Shown here piece by piece: positions 10,797 through 22,655 of a stretch of DNA of 64,000 bases; positions within the stretch are counted from its first letter, which is position 1; each line of letters starts with the position of its first letter. The notes under the pieces were generated by a model. The model was given only the letters and a program-made list of their open reading frames with translations. It was not told where the DNA came from and made no database searches. Source of the stretch: Polytrichum commune (Eukaryota > Streptophyta > Polytrichopsida > Polytrichales > Polytrichaceae); assembly GCA_950295325.1 (NCBI GenBank), contig OX485803.1, positions 68,961,554-69,025,553 of the forward strand, written 5' to 3'. Both the position numbers and the translations under genes were made by a program.

Positions 10797-11540
10797 TGTT
10801 AGCATTAAAAGTTAGAATTGATAGGGAATTTAGGGAAAATTAGTTCATTTAGCATTTAGCCTAGAAGAAGGAAGGTCAAAATGAAACTAAGTAGTGCTAG
10901 AAGATAGCAAAGTAGAAAAAATATGCTAGCTAGTAAAAATAACTAGCTAAGCAAATATTAGTAGATGCTAGCTAAGCAAATGTTAGTAGATGCTAGCTAA
11001 GCAAATATTAGTAGATGCTAGCTATTAAGCAAATGTTAGTATATGCTAGCTAAGCAAGTGTTAGTTTATTAATTAGTGTGAGGCACACAAGACTATTGGA
11101 GGTGTTTTACGTAAGAAGACAAAATCGGCGTGAAGACTTTTGAAGACAAAAAAGAAAGAGAGCAAGGAGGCTACTTGCCCACTTGCCCCCTTGCCAACTC
11201 GATGGCGAAAAATTAGAAAGATTTCTAGTTTTCCCGTCGGAGCCACCTCGGCGAGAGGGTGGCAACCTCAACCGGGAAAACCCCCGAGCCAAAATTTCAG
11301 GAAAGGGTTTGAAAAATGGATCCGGTGGAGGAGGGGTCCAACCCTTTTGTGAGAGGGTTTAAAAACCCCTCCTTCCACCTTGTAGGTCTCTCTCTTTCTC
11401 TAATGCTTGGGCGAAGCCCTACTTCAATGTAGTTAGGAAAAAATCCTTCAGCATGCATTCTCAATGGCCTAAAAGAAAGGCTTGAGAACCTCCTCTACTC
11501 TCTCTTCTAGTTAGAATGTGTGTTTATTAACATACCAACA
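10797..11540 (+). mobile_element. LTR-like sequence with promoter features
   Basis: The segment begins with TGTTAGCATTAAAAG, contains a tandem array (10942-11067), then a GC-richer block. It has a TATA-like GGGTTTAAAAACCC at 11355-11368, followed by a pyrimidine-rich CTCTCTCTTTCTC stretch. That order (TG start, U3 repeats, TATA box, transcript-start-like pyrimidines) is what a plant LTR shows. No second LTR, CA end, target duplication or primer-binding site was confirmed, so it may be a solo or truncated LTR, or something else. Confidence 0.35.
10942..11067. repeat. Tandem array of five 25-bp units
   Basis: The unit GCTAGCTAAGCAAAT followed by RTTAGTAGAT repeats five times with few changes; one unit is 3 bases longer. 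Each unit begins with the palindrome GCTAGC. Its place inside LTR-like sequence suggests a U3 regulatory array. Confidence 0.8.
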
Positions 11541-11787
11541 AAATGATTCATTCTTTTGTAGAGGTAGGTTGGATGGTAGAGTTTTGAGTGGAGGCATTGT
11601 AGACCTCATCTGCCAATGCCATGAAAGCTTAGTTCAGAAGCTAGAACAAGATACTTATCATTTTTCACTTAGAGAGATTTCCTATAGCTATCCATAGCCG
11701 TTTCCCATTTGTGATTTGGTTAAGATGACAATTAGTTATGGATTTTCAAAGATGGAGTAGAAAAAACTGGGTGGTCTTGTGGGTAGC

Positions 11788-12330
11788 GACTGCTGGATCA
11801 GACCTGCAAGCCCAATAGGAATTTTAATTCCAAGAAGTTATATTTTCCCCAAGTAGAACTTTTGTGTAGTTTTCCAAAATGGCTTAGAACATATGATTTG
11901 AGCATGATTTGAATTAGATATGAATTGTGCAAGATGGGACACATAGTTTGAGAACTTTTGGTTGACTGCTGCATTACAGAGGATCCGCTGGATTCACTTC
12001 GGCTTACCTTTCTAATCACATATTTTTATCAAATACATATTTTTAATATCTCTCCAGGGTCATATAGAACGTTTGATTTGAATAAGATTTGAATTAGATA
12101 TGAATTGTTGAAGGCGAGATACATAGTTTAAGCCTTCTTGATTGACTGCTGTGTTACAAGGAGTCTGCTGAATTTCTATTAGCTTAACCTGCTGATGTCA
12201 TAATTTTCCTAGTTAGAACTTGTTCATAGCTTTCCAATGGTATAAGGAAAGCCTAGATCCAAGTAATAAAGAATGTGCTATGAATTTTTGAAGTCAGAAG
12301 GTAGATAGATGGGTTGGAAGGGTCGGTTGA
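11788..12330. repeat. Three diverged tandem units of about 178 bp
   Basis: Units start near 11788, 11965 and 12143, each with a GACTGCTG block. They share AATTTTCC.AGTTAGAACTT-like, AGTTTTCCAA, ATTTGAATTAGATATGAATTGT and ACATAGTTT blocks. The third unit is incomplete. The period is in the satellite range, but the copy number is low and the units are embedded in LTR-like sequence. They are therefore more likely internal repeats of a retrotransposon untranslated region than a centromeric array. Confidence 0.65.
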
Positions 12331-12479
12331 ATCGACCTCACACTTCCAACCCTCATAACTTTTGCAATTCTTATCCGATTAAAGTGATTTTTAGATCATT
12401 GGAAAGATAATTAGGTGCACTAAGTATAAATATTATGCTTAGGATTAAATTACAATGCAGAATAAATACTTTATATTTT

Positions 12480-13820
12480 AATTGTTAACTAAGGTACGCT
12501 TACTACCAAACTAGTTACAAAGGAGGCAAGGTCGACGCTCGGGAAGTGGAGCAAGGAAGGAGGTAGCGGCTCGGCCTCCATCGAGCCCAAATCAACCGAG
12601 GAGAATTGAGGTAAATTTACTAACGCTAGCCTTTCATTTAGGGTTGGAGGGAGCGCGGCTAAGGTACGCATCTATAAACCCACTCACCTATCTCGTAAGG
12701 TCAAGTGGCTTGACCACTTGACCGCCAAGGGAATACCCAACTCCATTGTTTTCGGGACCCTTGGTATGTTTTGTGATAGTAGCTTCATTTATTAGCAAGT
12801 TTCGTGTGTGGTAAGTCGGATTAATCACCGACACGACCACTCTGAATGTTGTTGGTGGAAAGGTGGGGTTAATGACCCGCGAATCCACTATTATGTTGTT
12901 GGCCCCATAGATTGGGAGTAATGACCCCAATTTATGAAGATTGCGCAACAGGTTGAACCTACAGGTTGCCCGTCGCCCTGGTCCCATTGAGTTGCATTTC
13001 GTGGTCTATCCAGTGTAAACACATTTAACAATCAAAACATACAAAATAAATCGTAAACCCTTGTTGGCAAGAGACCCGAATCGGAAATTTAACTCGGTAG
13101 AGTGACACCACCCTTCGAACCATTAATGTCCGAAGGGTTTGAGATGTTACTCGACCTTCAAAGGACCTACACGAGGCCTTAGAAGGTTCCGAGGTAAGGG
13201 GTGCACCAACCAGGTAAGGGGTGATGCCTAATATGTTAATGTAGTAAGTTAGGACGTGCTAACAAAAGTAAGTAATTAAGAAGGAATTTGTGTGAAGGGT
13301 GGGACTTAGGCCAAGTTCCCCCGTTTAGAAAACTAAATAGAACTATATAAATAAAGAAATAGGAAGAATTGAATGGTCCATCAAATTGTCGTTATTCCGT
13401 TCGTTGAGTTAGGGTGGTATGAGTCACACCCGGTTGGGTGTATCAGAACCATCTCAATTCACAAATTAGGATTTCCTTGGTTTCAAGGCTGGTGCGTCTG
13501 CGCGTAGAATAAGTTGTAGGTTAAGGTTAGAACTAGATATGAAATTGGTTAGTGGAGTTTAAAGCCACACTAGTAAAAAACTAAGGCCCAACCTCCGGAG
13601 GTACTACGACGCATATTTAATCTCCCTTAAAAATCTAACTACTCACGTTATACACCTATCATCCGGGTTCGGCTTGGGCGCCTGCAAATGCAGGCCACCT
13701 TCACCGAAGGGCTTGTGTGATACTTTTAGGCTCCCTCGAAAGGGGGTGGCCCAAAAGTACCACAAAGAGTTCATCCCAAGTCAAGTTTGAAGCATAGTTG
13801 TAAAGAAGAGGACACTTTAG
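12480..13820. other. GC-richer segment, probably retrotransposon-derived
   Basis: Base composition rises in G and C relative to the flanks. A 99-codon minus-strand frame lies at 12688-12987 but shows no domain. A perfect 10-bp inverted repeat GGTCAAGTGG/CCACTTGACC with a 5-base loop sits at 12699-12723. The segment directly follows the 178-bp repeats and the LTR-like sequence, so it may be the inside of the same element. That link is inference only. Confidence 0.3.
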
Positions 13821-14398
13821 GAGACTGCAAATAGTTTAGTGGCCTAACGGTTGCTCACATTGAATTTATTTGCAAGATGCATAATGCAATGCACATTGAT
13901 GGTTGCTTCTAAACACCCATCTCACACCGAACTATAAATGTGACTTGGACGTAATTCATAGTTACTCCTTTAAGGATCATGTAAATTATTTTTCTACGTA
14001 CATATTATTTCTCATCATTATGGGTTTTGTTGGTGGTAGTTAGTGGTAATATGCATTGAATTTGATTCTAGGGTGCAAGAGCAAAAGTCATTGACTTTCT
14101 CAGCCAACCTCTTTACAACATACTATAATTGACCTCACAAGTTGTTAATCAATAACATTATTTAGCTCTCTGTTTATATAACATAGGTTGTACTATCATT
14201 GAGACTTGCTATTGCTTATGGGAACACGAGTAGATCTTAGTTTATGAAAATCATTGCAATTTTTAATTCGTTCACGTCTACTCTCCAACTCTTCAATGAA
14301 ACCCTCTTCAATGATCACATTCACATTGAAAACTCTCAACGCACACTCAAATTGGGTTTAGTTAGGTTTCACTTACAACTGTGACTCGTATCTCCTAA
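13821..14398. other. No recognisable feature
   Basis: AT-rich, no open frame or repeat seen. Confidence 0.5.
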
Positions 14399-14786
14399 GA
14401 GCATCACCACCCATCCTCAAAAACGGATGACTTGAACTTATATTGTGAGAGGCGGCTTGCAAAAGTGCCCCACCCATCCTGCAAAATGGATGATTTGTTG
14501 GTAGGGCCGGCTTGGAAGTTGAGGTTGGCTTGCAAATTGGGGTCATTTTGCAAGTCGGAGCTCTGCCCCCAAAACAAAAAAGGAGCCCCCTAAACAACAA
14601 AGGACAAACTCCATATTCCTCTCCGATTTCGAAGGTGGCAATGAGATTCATCTTGCTTTTGTTTCTATCTTGTTTTATCACCTTATATACAAGTCATGGG
14701 TGGGTCACCCGGCTTGCAAACCGAGTGACTTGAACTTATTGTGAGGATGATCCACCCTGCATTTTGTAGGATGGGTGGTGATGCTC
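14399..14786. mobile_element. PIF/Harbinger-type MITE (TAA duplication)
   Basis: The left end GAGCATCACCACCCATCCT is matched exactly by the right end AGGATGGGTGGTGATGCTC, a 19-bp perfect TIR. The flanks are TAA at 14396-14398 and TAA at 14787-14789, the 3-bp duplication of PIF/Harbinger elements. GAGCATC ends are common among plant Harbinger MITEs. Subterminal copies of CCATCCTGCAAAATGGAT and GACTTGAACTTAT recur near both ends. Short open frames inside are chance. Confidence 0.85.
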
Positions 14787-15829
14787 TAAGTCACTATGAA
14801 GTCGAAGCATTGCTTATGTATAATGGGATACAACATTGTTTGCCCATAGTTATGGGATAAGGTTGACGGGTAATGATTAAGGGACCTGTCTTTTGACGGG
14901 CTGATTTTTTTTTGCCTTTTCATTTGACGGGCAAGATTAATTTCAGACTTGGTAAGATTAATTTTAGCTTGTGTTGGGTGCATAAAGAAGGCTTGGCCAA
15001 CAGCCTTGGGCGTCTAGACCATACATTGACTAGGCTAATTTTAGAATCAAGTTGTCAATAAGTTGTCAGTGAATTGCAAGATCTAAGGAGACAATGCCAA
15101 TCAGTAACACTAGAATCAAACTACCTATATATATATATGACTGCAGCATCAATTCACAAATGCCACTATTCACACATTCAATGCTTATAGAGAAACTTCA
15201 CAAAACAGAATTGACAAAGAACTTCATGAAGCAACTCAAGACAAAATGTGGGTCAATGATTGTGGAAATTGATGTTGTGAACACAACCATCAATTCTAAA
15301 ATATAATGAGTGTAATAAGGTAGACAAGCCTATTACATTTAATGACCTCCCTCTTTATTAAGACACTTTTGGTCGCGCAAGAAAGTGTTGAATGATCCGA
15401 ATGTCATATTCTTGGTAATATGACATTTTGGCTTGAAATGTCAAACTATCAAGGTTCTTCAAGAATTTGACAAATGTCATTGTGTATAATATAATGAAGA
15501 TACATTATGAAACCACATTGGTGGAAGAAATATTATCACAAGGTTTCTAAGGTTTCCCCCTCCTTACAATGTTCCCCAATGTTCCCTAATGCTCATAAGG
15601 TTCCCAAGTTATCCCTACATGTTCCAAATTGCTAATCACAAAGAACTTGAAACATGTGGGTCTCATCACTTATGCACATTAATACTTATGTTATATGACA
15701 AATTAAGCCTTAAAATGTCATATTACGAGATTTGTAGTTATAGTATTGAGGTATGTTTATGCTAGAAAGTTTGATCAACGGGTAATAGGTCAAATAGTCG
15801 AGGTGTTGTATAATCGAGTGTCATAATAT
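14787..15829. other. Noncoding; inverted-repeat motif near 15.4-15.7 kb
   Basis: A hairpin AATGTCATATT/AATATGACATT with a 6-base loop lies at 15398-15425. A related inverted copy with CTTAAAATGTCATATTACGA lies near 15710. The pair could bound a MITE of about 350 bp, but no target duplication was found. The rest shows nothing. Confidence 0.3.
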
Positions 15830-16360
15830 GGAGTGTAGATTGTACTCCCCGGGGTGCATCTTTCATTATAACTAAGATTCACGTGTGTTTGCCACATACT
15901 CTAAAAACCCCCTATATACAAGTAAGTAATACACATAAAATCTCAATGATAGAGGTACAAGTAGCAACATGTCTACATAAAAAGATTACATTCATGTATA
16001 GTCATTGACATAAGTATACAAATATACTTTTGAATAATAGTGAACCCTTATCATACGTATAATGCAAAATCCTTCATCAATAAAGTCGTTGAAGAAATTT
16101 TCATCCCCCAAATGTAACTCATAACTTACATCAAAGTCTATAATTTATGTCATAAAAGCTAATACAAATATAGCTTCTGAGTATACCATCAAATGATTAA
16201 TAAGATTATATGTCCACTTGTTGTTGGTTCCTTTTCCCAGACCAACCGTTATGACACAACATTGTGAGGTTAAAGGAGTGTGGGAGCTTATCTTTAAGGA
16301 TGTACAAAACTTGGTATCTTGTAAACACATAACATTTGGCATTAGTATGCTCAACATTCC
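15830..16360 (-). mobile_element. Unnamed element family U1, copy 1
   Basis: The minus strand contains a frame (from 16357) ending in GKGTNNKWTYNLINHLM and a few codons more before a stop. The peptide and its DNA match 62.6-62.95 kb on the plus strand, including the downstream noncoding block ATATGATAAGGGTTCA-like. I do not recognise the protein. Preservation of the peptide between copies implies the element once encoded it. Truncated and inactive here. The stretch just upstream to 16.67 kb has an open 71-codon minus frame without a domain. Confidence 0.5.
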
Positions 16361-16689
16361 CTTCTTCTTGCATACTAAATTATGAACACACGACGCTTGG
16401 CATTAAATTGCTCAATAACACTATTTTTTTTTTGCATATTGAAATGTGAAACCATCACTCAAGTACACTCTAAACGCCGTAGTATCACAACTATGGCAAC
16501 CAAAGTGAACGTGATATTACAAAGTTTTAAAGTGTTATTATGAATGCATGATAATAGAGGATTAGTGTAGCATGTGACATTATGGAATAACACAAAGGTC
16601 AACATTGTAATGTTGAAACTAATGATTTCATACATAGGACATGGATAATCTCCAAAAGTTTCACACATACGCAAAGCTTATGGTACAAT

Positions 16690-17110
16690 CAGGCAATCCA
16701 AGAAGTTGAGCAACACTTTGTACATGACCTTGGTGCAAAACCCCAACATGGAGCAAATTGGGAAGATTATGGAGAGGGCAATGGGGAGAATGATACAATT
16801 ATGGATCTACTACACTTTGGAGACAATGAAATTGGTTAAGTTCTTGGGTGGGTAGTCAACCGGATGATCTTGATTTTGGGTTACATGAAGTGGAAGCTTT
16901 GGATGTAGGAGGGAGGTATTTGAGCAACCATGTCATTCAACGTGGGCTTTTTCAAGATGATGATGAAGAATATGGACTTGATGATTTTTGGATGACATCA
17001 GTTGTGCGGTGGACTCCTAGTGTGTATGTGTATGCATAAGTGAACCTTTTTGAGAAGTTGAGTCTTACTTCTTCTTTCTTGCCTTCAAGCAAAACACTTT
17101 GTAAATTTTA
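16690..17110 (+). other. Short acidic open frame of unknown origin
   Basis: A 63-codon frame at 16848-17039 encodes an acidic peptide with FQDDDEEYGLDDFW. It lies directly upstream of the hAT-related copy 2 and could be a leftover of its coding region, but there is no counterpart beside copy 1. No domain is recognised and no splice or promoter evidence is visible. Confidence 0.25.
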
Positions 17111-17119
17111 ATCATAGTA

Positions 17120-17740
17120 GAAAATTGTATTTGGGAGCAAGCATGGTCAAGTATACAGAAGAAAATGATTTGGTATACTAAAACCATAATTTTTTTGTCA
17201 AACGCCTAAAAGTATTAGCAAAGTGTTGTTTAATTTTTAATTTTTTCATGATGCTCTTTATTGTTGTGTTTAGGTACTCAAATATAGAATATCAAGATGA
17301 GATCTTCAAAACTTATTATTAAAAGTATTGCTCAAAAGGTAATGGTTAGATTTGGTTTTGCATGTAGATTTCATGACCTTGAATATTTTGGAGTTGGAAT
17401 TTTATTCCATATTCCTTGACTTCATAATAAAATTAGGGCAACATTACAATTATTTTTAGGAAAACATCAATCTAATGTGTTTTATCATATTTTAAACAAA
17501 TTCTAGACAATCACATGTTGAATATATCTACTTGCACACTACTTGCATTGTCTTCTAAAATATGTAGACTTTTCTTGAGAAAACAATTTTCAAAAAAAAT
17601 TCATGGCCTTGTGGATCAATGTGTTTTCCAAATGTTTGTGGTTTTTCCCTTCATGAAATTCAAAGTTATTATAGAGTTTTGAATCACTTTCACTTAAACT
17701 CGTGCAAGATGATGGAGTTGTGTACTTCACTGTGCTTGCA
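17120..17740 (+). mobile_element. hAT-related element, copy 2 (fragment)
   Basis: This is the plus-strand counterpart of the stretch at 9.75-10.46 kb, with the same blocks in the same order. The match ends soon after CACTGTGCTTGCACC, before the part that in copy 1 encodes the transposase C-terminus. It is a fragment without coding capacity. Its inverse orientation to copy 1 shows two separate insertions or a rearrangement. Confidence 0.6.
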
Positions 17741-17849
17741 CCCATTTGTTCAATTGGTGTAAGGGAACTTGCTAGCACAACTAATTTGCATCATATGTGG
17801 ACCATAATAAAGTGATGATATTGATATTTGTGCAAAAATCAGACATGGA

Positions 17850-18042
17850 AGCCAAGAAGCTCAAGGTGTAGTAGTTCCAATTTAAAAGGACTTTACCCCA
17901 ATTTGATCCATTTACATGTTTTAATAGAATATTCCTCATGTTTTAATACCAAAGAAAAACTTAAACATGTCAGCATGTAACCGGTTGGTCTTGAAAACAC
18001 TAAGATCTTGACCAATTATGCCCAAAATCCTCCCTGGACACT
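17850..18042 (-). mobile_element. hAT-type MITE, family H1, diverged partial copy
   Basis: The right part matches the other H1 copies: GCATGTAACCGGTTGG, GACCAATTATGCCCAAAAT and the terminus CTCCCTGGACACT. The left part is weakly similar and no left TIR or target duplication could be set. Confidence 0.5.
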
Positions 18043-19540
18043 AACAACCTTGTATACGAAATGGTCAAAACTTTGACTCATAGATCCCCCTATAATGAAA
18101 CTATTATTTGGCACCACATCAACCCTCGGGCAAAAACGATCCATTATCTTCATAAATTGACCGACAACTATGAGGGACATACACTCTGCACATTTGAGCT
18201 CACCAAAAATTCATCTCAAGAAACATACATGAAAAAGAAATATGAATGTAAAGGACATCAACCAAATGCAAATAGGAATGTAGCTCACCTTGTTTGCCCT
18301 TTCAAATTTCAAAAGATGGCGTTGCAAAGGTCAACAAATTCTTCCATGGTTGATTTGTAGAAAACCAACACATCAAATTCCTGACATGTACAAAACCCAA
18401 GCATCTAACAAAGTTTGCATTGTTTATAGTAATCAAAAATTGGAGTATGAAACAAACCTTGAAGTCATCATTGTTGTCCAATGCATTAAAGTTTTCTTCT
18501 ATATCTTCATCAAAAATTGATGGAAGTATCCTACAACGATACCAATTTTGTGGTGCTTGATCTTATATTCAAAACAACTCAACTTCTAAGGACATGTAGA
18601 AAGCATAAATAATAGGGGTTGCATTTGAGATTAGTAAGTGGTGACCTTCACAATGAGTAATACAAGCACCTATACATATTCAACGTATTAAAGAGCTTCC
18701 CACATTGATGGATTGAATTGCTTAGAGATATCCAGCACAAGTGAGAAGGAGAAAACAAGGGTTTATAGTTAGAGTTAAGGGTTTAAAAGAAATCCTCACA
18801 TGGGAAATTTACGGTATCATAACACATGATTCATCTTCACATGTTAATGGTTCACGGTATAATGCCATAAATGACAAAGGTATGTTTGACCATTCCCAGG
18901 CAATGTGGCAAATATAAGCACAAACAATTCCACAAGTGGCATGAAAAGAAGAATAGGTGCAATGTGAGGGTGTGGGTTGACTTCTTTTGTGGTTTGCATT
19001 TATGACAAGCCCGTGATATAAGGGAGATAAATGTAACAATAAGGAGTGTGACATTTTAACTAAGAAAATTTGTTCCCTATGGTTTCATGATATTAGCGAG
19101 TAAGTGACATTATGAAGTTTAGGGTGTACTCCAATGTGCTATGCTACATGTTATGCCATCGAAAATCATTAATCTCAAAATGATACTTATATTCACAAAT
19201 AGTGTCACTTTAACAGTTAGTAGACATGACATTTCTAGGTCTCTAGGCACCTACTTTAGACCCTACACAAATAATGTGCATGACACTAAATATTGTAAAT
19301 AGTGTAATGCATGCCTTTGTCATTTAAGGCATTTAATATCACTTAATCTTAGGATGAACATTATGACATAGTGCCATAATGTTTTACTCAAATTTTCAAA
19401 TTTTATCAAATGAAGTATGTTATATTATAAAATGATCATACTACAAAATGAACATCATAGGTGAACATTATAGCACCATGTAATTCCAACTACATTGGAC
19501 ATGTGCCGTCTTCGCCCGTGAATTAATATTGTGGATGAAC
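18043..19540. other. No recognisable feature
   Basis: AT-rich with short frames on both strands. A single ACACTAAATATT block near 19281 resembles the motif array at 36-37 kb, but it is isolated. Confidence 0.5.
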
Positions 19541-19548
19541 TCAACCTC

Positions 19549-19596
19549 ATACACCCATACACCCATACACCCATACACCCATGCACCCATGCACCC
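19549..19596. repeat. Six tandem 8-bp units ATRCACCC
   Basis: ATACACCC occurs four times, then ATGCACCC twice, followed by degenerate CCCATGC-rich sequence up to about 19660. The unit is 8 bp, not the plant telomeric 7 bp, so it is not an interstitial telomere. Open frames across it are low-complexity artefacts. Confidence 0.85.
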
Positions 19597-19689
19597 ATAT
19601 GGCCGTGCCCGTGCCCATGCGCATGCATACCCGCCATATGCATGTATGCCCATGCCCATGCTTCTAAGCCCCCCATGGCCTACCACGAT

Positions 19690-20310
19690 GCCCCCTACTT
19701 TAAGGGAGATTTTTTTTCTTTTTAATTAAATTATCCTACTTTGTCCATGACATGTTGCCATCTGGGTTCCATGCCCGCGACCTCCCCATAGTTCCTCCAC
19801 CATTGCCCACCTTTTGCACTTGAAGTACCTCACTTTTCCACGTTTGTGTCTTCTTTCTTTTGTCACATAACTAGGATTTAAGTATATTTGGATTTATGCA
19901 TGAATTTTGGACAATTCCAACTACCAATATGACGTACACTAGATTGCAAAAATTTAGTTAGGAATTTAGATAAGACAAAAACTAGGGAAACACTCAAGGA
20001 AGACTTTAAAAATGATCATTGTATCAGCTAGGTGTCTCGGATAAGTTTTATTAGGACAAGCATAGGGTTATGTCATATCATTTTGGGTGTTAGAGTCACA
20101 ATTCATTCAATTTAACACAATTTCAAAATTGCTCAATCACAATACATGCATTTTGTGACAGTTACTTGACCTCACACTATTATCCTGGACAATAATTTGA
20201 CAGTGAGTTCATTTTAATTGGACCAAGTGTAGTGCTCAAGCATAGGCACAATCATTAACAATAGTTTTGCATAAAGTATCACATTTGTATATCTTTACCA
20301 AAGCTAAGGG
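19690..20310. other. No recognisable feature
   Basis: AT-rich, no frame or repeat of note. Confidence 0.5.
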
Positions 20311-21377
20311 CTCTTTGATGTAAACGATAGTCTCGTGTTAATTAGATCCTTTTAGTGTAACTCGAAATGGCAATGTAGTCACAGTACAAGATTATGAGTC
20401 TTCTTTGATTGTTTTTTATTTAATTATATTTTCAGACAATGGTCTTGATTTATTATTCATTATATATTTCCTCTCACTAATTAAATCTCTAGACTATGGC
20501 CTTGTGAATTAAATTAACCTCGCAACTGTAGATCAAAATTACTTAATCAATTTCATGACTTACTTTGGTATGGTCCCCTCCGCCTCTTGGAATTCTAAAT
20601 AACCTTCCATAGTCCATAGTCTCTCCTGAGTACCTCTTGGCCTTCCAAAGATTATTGACCTTTCATTACTATCTTCAAGGGTTTCCATTCGCGACAAACA
20701 CTTATAATTTGTGATTATACTACAATGACACATAATGGAAATTAGTTATCTTGACAATGTATCAAACACACTAAGACAATATTCTTTCTCAAGATCTCAT
20801 TCCTAAGCATTGAATGCTTCTCTTTTAGGATATTAATGAAGGACTTGGATTAATCTCATCAATCACATAATCTTGTGAGATCATTCAAAGTTAGATACTT
20901 GAGGCAATCTTATATCTTGTAAATAACTCTCTATATTTCTCTCAAACAATTAGTTTCGAGTTATTCTCCCTAACTCATTATAGTCCTCAAAGGGTCTCTT
21001 AGATTACATGACCACTTTCATTTGACAATCAATTTGCTAGCAAAAAAATTCCTTACTTGATTGAGTAGGCAATCATCTATCTCACACAACTTTGGTAATT
21101 CTAGTAGTTTATTATTTTAAGGCAATCACATATCTATCCTCAGAATGATTTCACCTCAACACAAATTATTGGCTAAAATTTCTCTCTAACAAAGTAATTA
21201 TTTCACAAGTTATCCATATAAGTTATGTGATTGCAATATCTCAATCACATTTAATTTAACCAAATAACTCAATCACATGGTGACTCTTAGATCCTACTTA
21301 AGTAAAATGCTAGTTCTATATAGTACTGAAGCTAATTGCTAGTTACTTTTTACTTCTATTTAGTTAGTTTTAACACT
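20311..21377 (-). mobile_element. Probable 3' LTR side of the copia element
   Basis: On the minus strand a purine-rich stretch is followed at about 21377 by TGTTAAAACTAACTA, a typical polypurine tract to LTR-start junction, just downstream of the copia RNase H region. Beyond it lies AT-rich noncoding DNA rich in AATCACAT-type words. The far end of the LTR (a CA and a 5-bp duplication) was not located, so the lower boundary is only a guess. Confidence 0.4.
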
Positions 21378-21678
21378 CATCCTTGATCTAGAGTTACCTC
21401 ATTGAAAACTATTTTGTGATAAGAAAACTTGAGTCAGGAAAAATACACAAACCTAGAAAAAAATATAACTCATAGATGGACTATCTCATGAAGTAATCTC
21501 ATCCCAACCTCTTGTACTAATTTTCTATGGGTGTAGGTTGGAAGAGCCTTCGTTAACATATCAACTATATTGTGAGCTGAGTCAACTTATTTACCTCAAT
21601 TTGTTCACTTTGTATGAGGTCTTGAGCGAATCCAAATATCTGAGGGCAAATATGCTTGACCCAATGAGTCTTGATGAA

Positions 21679-22275
21679 TCAAGCTCCTACTTGTGCGACA
21701 CATGCAACATTGTCTTCAAAGATGACAATCGATTTGTTATCTTGGGTGAGTCCACACTGCTCCATGATAATTTTGTACATGTTGCGTAACCATACTGCCT
21801 CCCTGGTAGCTTCGTGAAAAAAAATCAACTCTGAGTGTTTTGCAAAGGTGGTCATGACGGTCTGCTTCATGGACTTCCATGAGATTGGTGCGTTGTTCTT
21901 GAGAAAAATGTAGCCACCTTGGGATTTCCCATAATTCTCATTTGACTTGAAGCCGACATCAACGTATCTAGTGATCTCTGGAGTTCCATCCTTGGTGTAG
22001 TGCATGCCCAAGTCTTTTGTGCCTCTGAGATATCTGAACAAATGTTTGACTCCATTCCAGTGACGCGCTTTGGGTCTCTAGTTGTGTCTAGCAAGCACAC
22101 TGGTGGCAAAAGAAATATCCGGGCGCATGTATATAGACAAGTACAGAAGAGCTCCTACAGCTGCGAGGTACTTGTTCTTATCATATAGCTCCTCCTCCTC
22201 CTCCTCCTCGCAAGAATGGTAGGGATCATCAAGTGTTCTACTTCGTCCCATCATGGGGGCGGAAAGTGGACTCAC
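21679..22275 (-). pseudogene. Ty1/copia reverse transcriptase end and RNase H
   Basis: One minus-strand frame runs the whole length with a single internal stop near 22078. It begins with an acidic run from a CTC repeat, then LAAVGALLYLSIYMRPDISF (the conserved end of copia reverse transcriptase). This is followed by the link HWNGVKHLFRYLRGTKDLG and RNase H blocks SQGGYIFLKNNAPISWKS, HSELIFFHEATREAVWLRNM and FEDNVACVAQ. A second stop follows at the end, after which the GFIKxxxxKHI block continues with several stops. The order and spacing match plant copia pol. Integrase, protease and most of the reverse transcriptase are absent, so it is a dead fragment. Confidence 0.9.
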
Positions 22276-22655
22276 CTAAGATAACAAACCAACTATCATC
22301 TTTGAAAACAATGTTGCATGAGTCGCACAAGTAGGAGCTGGATTTATCAAGATTGATCGGGTCAAGCATATCTGCCCTCAAATATTTGGATTCACTCAGG
22401 ACCTCATATAGAGTGAACAGATTGAGGTAAAGAAAGTTGACTCAACTTAGAATATAGCTTATATGTTAACCAAGGTTCTTCCACCCTACACCCATAGAAG
22501 ATTAGTACAAGAGGTTGGGATGAGATTACTTCATGACATAGTCCATCTATGAGTTATATTCTTTTCTAGATATGAATTCTTCTTGACTCATGTTTTTTAT
22601 TAACATATAAGTTTTTAACGAGGTAACTCTAGATCGAGGAGGAGTGTTAAGCATT
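22264..22655 (+). pseudogene. Second copia fragment, inverted: RNase H end
   Basis: The plus strand reads TIIFENNVA, GAGFIKIDRVKHICPQIFGF, then IEVKKV and AYMLTKVLP, with stops between. This is the C-terminal end of copia RNase H followed by noncoding sequence up to a GAGGAGGAG-TGTTAAG junction. It is the reverse complement of 21367-21755 with moderate divergence, so the two make an inverted repeat of about 390 bp around a spacer of about 500 bp. The junction lies inside the gene of the other copy, suggesting an insertion or inverted duplication. Confidence 0.8.

Noticed and set aside
11788-12330. Centromeric satellite
   Set aside because: The period is suitable, but there are only about three diverged units embedded in LTR-like sequence.
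19549-19660. Interstitial telomere repeat
   Set aside because: The unit is ATACACCC (8 bp); the plant telomere unit is TTTAGGG (7 bp).
19455-19729. Four overlapping 64-73-codon frames around 19.5-19.7 kb
   Set aside because: They translate an 8-bp tandem repeat and CCCATGC-rich DNA on both strands, giving periodic His/Pro/Met-rich peptides. No domain, so low-complexity artefact.
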